64,000 bases of DNA from Acidobacteriota bacterium (GTDB lineage: Bacteria > Acidobacteriota > Thermoanaerobaculia > Thermoanaerobaculales > Thermoanaerobaculaceae): positions 62,001 to 126,000 of the forward strand of contig JACQZW010000054.1 of NCBI GenBank assembly GCA_016213675.1, read 5' to 3'. Below the pieces are notes generated by a model that saw only the letters and a list, made by a program, of their open reading frames with translations, had not been told where the DNA came from and made no database searches. The stretch's first letter is position 1. The number at the start of each line of letters is the position of its first letter. Shown in pieces: positions 58,835-64,000 of the stretch. The translations under genes and the position numbers were made by a program.

Positions 58835-59235
58835 CTCGCCTCCGCTTCGGACCGGTCCCCAGGGGCGGAGCCGGCCGTCGTTGAGCGCTGCCCCGGCCCC
58901 CTGGCCGCGAGTCGTCCGGCCGCGGAATTCGTCATCCTGCCCATTCGCCCGCGGAACGCCGGTCGAGGTCGGTCTGTGGTCCTGATACTCACTCTCGAAA
59001 TCCTGATGGCCGCGAGATGGGCTGTGAAGCGTGGATTGCACGGAGGCGATCCTCCGCGAGTGGATGGGTGGGTTACGGAACGTGCGGCGGGGAGGTATCC
59101 GTGTCGACTACTGAAGCGACCGGCCTTCGGCACTGCGGAGCGGTCGTCGGCCGGGGCGCGGCCGGAGGGCTTCATGGAGGAACGGTCGGTGAAGGCGAGT
59201 CGAACGCGGCGCGGGATCCGCACCCGGTACGGCCG
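58835..59235. other. 401-bp upstream region of the cytochrome operon
   Basis: Contains conserved element 2 (59039-59114). The rest is GC-rich sequence in which I see no gene, only weak promoter-like sequences. Confidence 0.5.
59039..59114 (-). promoter_or_regulatory. conserved 76-bp element, copy 2
   Basis: Same blocks and spacing as 56214-56289 (CACGGA, ATGGGTGGGTTACGGA, TCCGTG, ACTACTGA). It lies 205-280 bp upstream of the DUF2231 start, before the first gene of the Cyc2-like operon. Confidence 0.5.
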
Positions 59236-60126
59236 CTAGCCGGCGGCGCGCTGATCGGCCGCCGCGAACTCCTCGACCCGCCGGAGCAGGGAGTCCAGGG
59301 TGCATCCGGGGACCGCGAGGGCTGCGCCGGCGGTGACTCCGAGCCGATGATCGTCGCGTGTGGGCGGGCAGGAGGCGGCGCCGACGAGGGCCCGGAAGGT
59401 GTCTGCGAGCTCCTCGAGCTGCTCCCGGGTGATTCTCCGGCACAGCGCGAGGAAGGCATCGTTGCGCCAGCGACCCAGGATGTCCTGGGGGTCCATGCGG
59501 TTCGCCAGTGTCCTCGCGACCGCGACGAGCGCCTGGTCGGCGGAGGCCGGGCCGTGGTTCGCGGCCAGCTCCTGGAGCCCCCTCACCCAAACCAGGATCA
59601 CGCCGAACCCCCAGCCGTGCCGGTACATCTCGCTCAGGCGCAACCTTACGTGCATCTCGATGAGCTTCCGGTTGGCGACGCCGGTGAGCGGATCGAGCCT
59701 CGCCTCTCCCACCTCCTCGGGGCCCTGGCGGGCGAGGGGTCCCAGGGCGAGCTCCCGGCTGAAGATGTACGCCGCCACCTGGTGCCGACCGGAGGCGTCG
59801 CGGAAGGGCGCGATCCGCACCCGGGCCGGGACGTAGGAGCCGTCCTTGTGACGGAGGTAGGCGTCGATCTCGCGGTGGCCGGAGTCGCGCAGCGTCTCGG
59901 CGAGCAGGTTCGTGACTGAACGCACCGACGCAGTGGCCGGGTCGACCGCGAGCAGGAGGTCGTCACGGCACCGCTCGCCCACGACCTCGGCGCTGCTGTA
60001 GCCGGTGATGGCCTCCGCGGCATGGTTCCATTGCAGCAGCGTCAAGCCCTGGTCGACGATGCAGGCCCCTTCGAAGAGGTCCTCGAGCCCGCCGGGCTGG
60101 ATGTCTGGCCGTGTCGTCGCGTTCAT
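59236..60126 (-). CDS. PAS-domain protein with degenerate GGDEF domain
   Basis: 296 residues. The PAS/PAC domain (about 10-125) includes GACIVDQGLTLLQWNHAAEAITGYSSAEVVG and VPARVRIAPFRDASGRH. The diguanylate cyclase-like domain (about 140-293) starts LDPLTGVANRKLIEM, but the active-site signature reads GRWRNDAFLAL instead of GGDEF/GGEEF, so it should not make cyclic di-GMP. It may bind GTP or act as an allosteric partner. An AAAGGAGG sequence 55 bp upstream of the ATG (60182-60190) has no correctly spaced start codon after it. It lies between the cytochrome operon and the NarL-type two-component pair on the same strand. Confidence 0.78.
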   Translation of the reverse strand: MNATTRPDIQPGGLEDLFEGACIVDQGLTLLQWNHAAEAITGYSSAEVVGERCRDDLLLAVDPATASVRSVTNLLAETLRDSGHREIDAYLRHKDGSYVPARVRIAPFRDASGRHQVAAYIFSRELALGPLARQGPEEVGEARLDPLTGVANRKLIEMHVRLRLSEMYRHGWGFGVILVWVRGLQELAANHGPASADQALVAVARTLANRMDPQDILGRWRNDAFLALCRRITREQLEELADTFRALVGAASCPPTRDDHRLGVTAGAALAVPGCTLDSLLRRVEEFAAADQRAAG

Positions 60127-60324
60127 TACCGCCGCGTATCCCTGGGGAAGACCCGCGTCCTCGACTCGCGCGTGTCGCAGGTCCTCCTTTCACCTAACAG
60201 AGGTTATCGTCGGCCGGAGTGGGGGCGCTGGGGAAGCGCATAAACCCCGGAGTGCGGGCATGGCCGGCTTCCGGGTTTTTCCCTCAGTGGCGCCGGCGGC
60301 CTTCCGTGGAGACTGCGGATCGGG

Positions 60325-60966
60325 TCAGGTGAGCAGCTTCTGCTCCATCGCCCACCGAACCAGCTCGACCCGGTTCTGTAACCCGAGCTTTCCCATGAGG
60401 TTGGCGCGATGACTCTCGACGGTCCGGACGCTCAGGCCGAACTCCGTGGCGATCTGGCTGTTCGTGTAACCCTTGACGATGAGCCGGAGGACCTCGATCT
60501 CGCGCGGCGAGAGGGACTCCGGCTCGCGCTTCTTCGTGGGTGGCGGAGTCACCGGCGGGGCGAGAAGGGCACGGGTCATCGCCGGGTGGACGTAGAGCTC
60601 GCCGCGGGCGACGGACCGGATGGCGTTGATCAGCTCGGACTCCACGGCCCGCTTGATGATGTAACCCGACGCCCCGGCCTGCAACGCCTCGCGGAGCAGG
60701 TTGTCGTCCTCGTGAACCGTGAGGATCAACACTCGCGCCTCCGGCAACGTCTCGTGCAGCCGGCGCGTCACTTCGACCCCGCCCGGGCCGGGCATGCTGA
60801 AGTCGAGCAGCACGACGTCGGGACGCAGCTTGGCGGCGAGCAGGAGCGCGCTGTCGCCGTCGGTCGCCTCGTCCACGACCGTGAGGTCCTCCTCGGAGTT
60901 GAGCAGGGCACGCAGCCCGGCCCGCAGGACGCCATGGTCATCGGCTATCAGGATGCGAATCGGCAT
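60325..60966 (-). CDS. NarL/FixJ-family response regulator
   Basis: A 213-residue regulator. The receiver domain (about 4-120) begins RILIADDHGVLRAGLRALL and has phospho-acceptor Asp in DVVLLDFSMPGPGGVEV. Lys is in SGYIIKRAVESE. The LuxR-type helix-turn-helix (about 148-205) reads ESLSPREIEVLRLIVKGYTNSQIATEFGLSVRTVESHRANLM. It overlaps the 3' end of the kinase gene by 29 bp, so the two are co-translated partners. NarL-type regulators bind TACYYMT-like heptamers; one (TACCCAT) lies in conserved element 1. Likely targets are the adjacent cytochrome/copper operons, by position only. Confidence 0.93.
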   Translation of the reverse strand: MPIRILIADDHGVLRAGLRALLNSEEDLTVVDEATDGDSALLLAAKLRPDVVLLDFSMPGPGGVEVTRRLHETLPEARVLILTVHEDDNLLREALQAGASGYIIKRAVESELINAIRSVARGELYVHPAMTRALLAPPVTPPPTKKREPESLSPREIEVLRLIVKGYTNSQIATEFGLSVRTVESHRANLMGKLGLQNRVELVRWAMEQKLLT

Positions 60967-63900
60967 TGGGGACCTCCACGATCACTGCTGTTCCCGAGCC
61001 TGGGGCGGTCCGAAGGTGGAGCTTGCCGCCCAGCATCTCGACGCGCTCCCTCATCCCGACCAGGCCGAGGCGGCGTCCACGCGCTGCAACCTCGGGATCG
61101 AAACCGGTTCCGTCATCTTCGATCGCGATGATAATCCCATCGTCGCGGCGGTCGAGGAGGACCTCGACCCGGGATGCCTTCGCGTGCCTGATCGCGTTGG
61201 TCATGGCCTCCTGCGCGATCCGGTAGAGCGCGGTTTCCACGGCCGGAGGCAGGCGCGGCAAGTCGAAGCCCCTGGCCTCGAACCGCACGGTCAGGCCGCT
61301 CGCCGAGTTGAGCGTCTGGGCGTCTTGGCGAAGCGTCGCGACGAGGCCCAGGTGGTCGAGGCTGGCCGGCCTGAGGTTCGACGCGAGGCGGTGCAGGTTC
61401 TCGAGCACGCCGTCGGCAGTTCGCTTGAGCTCCGCGACGCGAGCGGTGACGGCCAGCGGGTCGCCGGCCTCGCGCTCCAGGAGGCGCAGCCCCACCATGA
61501 GCGCGGTGAGCGTCTGGCCGGCGTCGTCGTGAAGCTCGCGCGCCACCACCCTGCGCTCGGTCTCCTGGACCTCGACGAGCTGACGCGACAGGACCTGCAG
61601 TCGCTCGCGCTCGGTCCGCGCCTGCTTGAACAGCCTGGCGTTCTCGACCGCGACTGCCGCGGCGGCGGCCGCGGACTCGAGCAACTGGGCGTCGGCCTCG
61701 GTGAAGACCCCTCCCCGCTTGTTGCACAGCTCGACGATTCCCACGACCCGGTCCCGCGCCAGGAGCGGGGCAACGACCATCCCGGTCAGGGCGAGACCGG
61801 CGTGGGAGCCGATCTCCGCCTCGAACCGACCGCCCCGGTCTCCCGCGTTGGCGACCGCGGCCTGCCGGTTCGTCACCACCCACTTGGCGATCCCTTCGCC
61901 CGGGTGGACCTTCAGGCCCCGCAGGTCACCGTCCGAGACGCCGACCACGTGGCGATAGACGAGGTCGCCGGTGTCCTCGTCGGCGAGCGCGACGAAGCCC
62001 GCCTGGGCGCCGGTCGCCTGCCGGACCTCCTCGGTCAAGGTGACGAGGACCTGGTCGACGTCGAGGCTCGAGCTGATGGCCTGACCGATGCCGTTGAGCG
62101 TCGCGAGGTGGCGGGCGCGGTCGTGGGCCGTCTTGAAGAGGCGGGCGTTGGCGAGGGCGACCCCCACCAGGTCGCCGACGGCACGCAGCATCGCGCGTTC
62201 CTCGGGCGTGTAGCGGTGCGGCTCGCGCCACGCGACGTTGAGGATCCCGAGGAGGTCGCCGCCGGCGTTCAGCGGCACGCTGACGTGGCTGTGAAGGCCC
62301 GACGCCTCGAGCACGTCAGGCGACAGGCGGGGGCAGGTGGCCACCAACTGCGGGGAGTCCGCGATGGCGCCCCCGCACAGCAGGGGGCCGCAAGTCGGGC
62401 ACGTGGAAAACCGGGACGACTCCTCGGCCGCGAGGAATTCGCTCGGGACCCCGTAAGACACGGCGATGTGCGGCAGGTCCTCCTCGGTCGGGCCCGGCAG
62501 CGAGACCCAACCAGCGTCGGTGTCGAGGGCCGGGAGCACGACCTCCAGGACGGCGTCGAGCAGGCTCGTCGGGTCGAGGAACGAGGTCGCCGCGGTCGCC
62601 ACCGCGTAGAGCACCGACTGCTCCTTGGCGAACCTCCGGAGCTCCTCCTCCAGGTTGAAGCGCTGCACCGCCTCGCCGATCAGCGGCACGATGGACTCGA
62701 TGAAGGCGAGCGCGACGGGAGAGACGGCGTCGGTGCGCCGGTCGGCGAGCTGGACCGCGCCGAGGATGTGTCCCCGGTAGCGGATCGGGATGATCGCGAC
62801 GCTGCCGAACTGTGGGCTCAGGCAGGACCCGGCATACTGCGGTCGCTCGTCTGGAGTCAGCGAGTCCCTGAACTCCGCGATGTCGGCGCAGTGGAACGAG
62901 CCCGCGGCCGTCATGACCAGCAGGTCGCGCGAATCCGGGGCGCCGAGGATCACGCGACTGCACGGGCAGCCCGGTTGCTCGGGGGGTCGGCACGAGGAAT
63001 CCAGGAACCCCTGCTCGAAGCCGACGTGCGCCTCGAACGAGATCCCGCCCCGGGCGTCGCGCAGCCGGACGCCAACGCATCGGACCGCCGTCCACTCGCG
63101 GACCAGCTCGACGACGGCGTCGAGGTACTCCTGGCGCGAGGTCTTCAGGGCGAAGAGCTCGAGGAGCGCGCGCGTGACCGCCTTGTGGCGCTCGCTCTCC
63201 ATGCGGTCGGTGATGTCGTAGAGAGCGCCCTGGACGAGGGTCGGCCTGCCGGACTCGTCGCAGGAGTTCTGGAGGTACTCGCGGAGCCAGCGCACCTCGC
63301 CGTCCTTGCGGATGATGCGGTACTCGCGCTCGCTCGAGAAATCGGGCGAGGACCTGGCCAGCTCCATGCCGTGGACGGCCTCGGCCAGGTCGTCGGGATG
63401 GATGATCTCCTGCCAGTGCGGCGTACCGGCCAGGAAGTCGGCCTCCGAGTACCCGGTGATCGCCTGGACTGCGCCGTGGAAGAAGAGCGGCGCGACCCCC
63501 AGGTTGGCCCGAAACGCGATGCCCTGGAAGTTCTGCAGGAACGTCCGGTAGCGATCCTCGCTGTCGCGCAGGGCGAGCTCGACCCGCGAGCGGTCGGCGA
63601 TCTCGTCCCGCAGCTCGGCATTGGCTTTCGCGAGCTCCCGGGTCCTCTCGAGAACGCGGGCCTCGAGCGCGTCGTGGGCGGCCCGCAGCTCGACCTCGGC
63701 CTTGACCCGTTCGGTGATGTCGTGCCAGACCGTGACGGCACCCGAGACCAGGCCCGAGGTGCGGAGCGGCGACGCCGTCGCGACGATGACGGCGTCCTCG
63801 CCGGACGCGGCGGTGAACCGGATGCGCTGACCGACGACCGTCTCGCCCGCGAGGGCACGGGCGATGGGGAGCTCGCCGGACTCCAACTCGTCACCCTCAT

Positions 63901-64000
63901 GGCGGCGGGCCGACAGCCGCTCCAGCGCCTCGGGCAGTTGCCTGCCGGTCGGGTCGAGGCCGAGCGCCGCGACGGCGGCGGGGTTCGCCCGCTGCAGCGT
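60938..64000 (-). CDS. PAS/GAF multi-sensor histidine kinase (partial, runs off right edge)
   Basis: 1020 residues are visible; the N-terminus is outside the window. In order: a PAS domain (about 1-120, incl. VTVWHDITERVKAEVELR), a coiled coil, a second PAS (about 160-280, DGEVRWLREYLQNSC), then three GAF domains (about 300-450, 455-620 and 640-790). A HisKA_3 dimerisation region has ERRVVARELHDDAGQTLTALM (phospho-His) and a HATPase domain reads EAMTNAIRHAKAS, DDGTGFD and GLVGMRERVEMLGG. The first two GAFs contain Cys-rich inserts (CRPPEQPGCPCSRV and STCPTCGPLLCGG) that may bind a redox cofactor or metal. It pairs with the overlapping NarL-type regulator. Confidence 0.92.
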   Translation of the reverse strand, partial: TLQRANPAAVAALGLDPTGRQLPEALERLSARRHEGDELESGELPIARALAGETVVGQRIRFTAASGEDAVIVATASPLRTSGLVSGAVTVWHDITERVKAEVELRAAHDALEARVLERTRELAKANAELRDEIADRSRVELALRDSEDRYRTFLQNFQGIAFRANLGVAPLFFHGAVQAITGYSEADFLAGTPHWQEIIHPDDLAEAVHGMELARSSPDFSSEREYRIIRKDGEVRWLREYLQNSCDESGRPTLVQGALYDITDRMESERHKAVTRALLELFALKTSRQEYLDAVVELVREWTAVRCVGVRLRDARGGISFEAHVGFEQGFLDSSCRPPEQPGCPCSRVILGAPDSRDLLVMTAAGSFHCADIAEFRDSLTPDERPQYAGSCLSPQFGSVAIIPIRYRGHILGAVQLADRRTDAVSPVALAFIESIVPLIGEAVQRFNLEEELRRFAKEQSVLYAVATAATSFLDPTSLLDAVLEVVLPALDTDAGWVSLPGPTEEDLPHIAVSYGVPSEFLAAEESSRFSTCPTCGPLLCGGAIADSPQLVATCPRLSPDVLEASGLHSHVSVPLNAGGDLLGILNVAWREPHRYTPEERAMLRAVGDLVGVALANARLFKTAHDRARHLATLNGIGQAISSSLDVDQVLVTLTEEVRQATGAQAGFVALADEDTGDLVYRHVVGVSDGDLRGLKVHPGEGIAKWVVTNRQAAVANAGDRGGRFEAEIGSHAGLALTGMVVAPLLARDRVVGIVELCNKRGGVFTEADAQLLESAAAAAAVAVENARLFKQARTERERLQVLSRQLVEVQETERRVVARELHDDAGQTLTALMVGLRLLEREAGDPLAVTARVAELKRTADGVLENLHRLASNLRPASLDHLGLVATLRQDAQTLNSASGLTVRFEARGFDLPRLPPAVETALYRIAQEAMTNAIRHAKASRVEVLLDRRDDGIIIAIEDDGTGFDPEVAARGRRLGLVGMRERVEMLGGKLHLRTAPGSGTAVIVEVPNADSHPDSR

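Noticed and set aside
60240-60290. CCGGCTTCCGGGTTTTT as a plus-strand terminator
   Set aside because: Stem of only 4-5 bp and no plus-strand gene ends there.

Overview
The window is GC-rich bacterial DNA. It carries outer-membrane OmpA/Pal-type proteins, sigma70-like promoters (TTGACA-N17-TAACCT before the lipoprotein at 3123), Reg_prop sensor proteins, DUF5916/CBM9 proteins, LytTR regulators and planctomycete-type cytochromes. This combination best suggests an Acidobacteriota-like (or neighbouring deep-branching Gram-negative) environmental bacterium. That is an inference from gene content; no rRNA gene is present. Several genes appear leaderless, with a TAnnnT -10 box ending exactly 6 nt before the start codon.

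Region 1 (1-12.3 kb) holds a truncated Reg_prop/SpoIIE sensor phosphatase, an OmpA-type lipoprotein, a PC4 protein, a cupin, a DUF5916 outer-membrane protein, a DUF169 protein, and a three-gene envelope-sensing operon (LiaF-like, LytS-type kinase, LytTR regulator).

Region 2 (12.3-33.2 kb) is mostly metabolic and housekeeping: an orphan citrate lyase alpha subunit, a NifS-SelD fusion, a second OmpA-family protein, bifunctional PheA, a VapBC toxin-antitoxin pair, a divergent GlmS, an RNB ribonuclease, and a complete gatE-gatD operon. GatDE is the archaeal-type Glu-tRNA(Gln) amidotransferase and is unexpected in a bacterium. A metallo-beta-lactamase-fold protein follows.

Region 3 (33.2-40.6 kb) holds a GT87-type transferase, a minimal periplasmic nitrate reductase (napA-napB) behind a CRP/FNR-type site, a type I glutamine synthetase with its own promoter and terminator, and a sugar-phosphate nucleotidyltransferase.

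Region 4 (40.7-58.8 kb, all minus strand) is the most interesting part. In transcription order it encodes a DUF2231 membrane protein, a Cyc2-like monoheme cytochrome fused to a beta-barrel, a small planctomycete-type cytochrome c, a 55-residue basic protein, a 1796-residue secreted beta-helix protein, three consecutive multicopper-oxidase-fold proteins, two secreted proteins of unknown function, a Sco copper chaperone, and a cytochrome c/periplasmic-binding-protein fusion. The copper ligands of the first two oxidases are complementary: domain-1 ligands (HWH, HCH) are in one and domain-3 ligands (HPFHHH, HSH) in the next. This suggests a two-polypeptide copper oxidase joined to an outer-membrane cytochrome, a candidate undescribed extracellular oxidation or electron-transfer system. 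Two 76-bp elements with matching sequence blocks at identical spacing lie upstream of its two apparent transcription units.

Region 5 (59.2-64 kb) holds a PAS/degenerate-GGDEF protein and a NarL-type response regulator overlapping a large PAS/GAF histidine kinase that runs off the right edge. These are plausible regulators of region 4.

Gene ends between 5 and 39 kb carry a mosaic of short repeats: tandem heptamer islands of differing sequence, 23-bp GC palindromes and larger inverted repeats. I noticed none of these in the copper/cytochrome cluster. I saw no rRNA, tRNA, CRISPR array or transposase gene.
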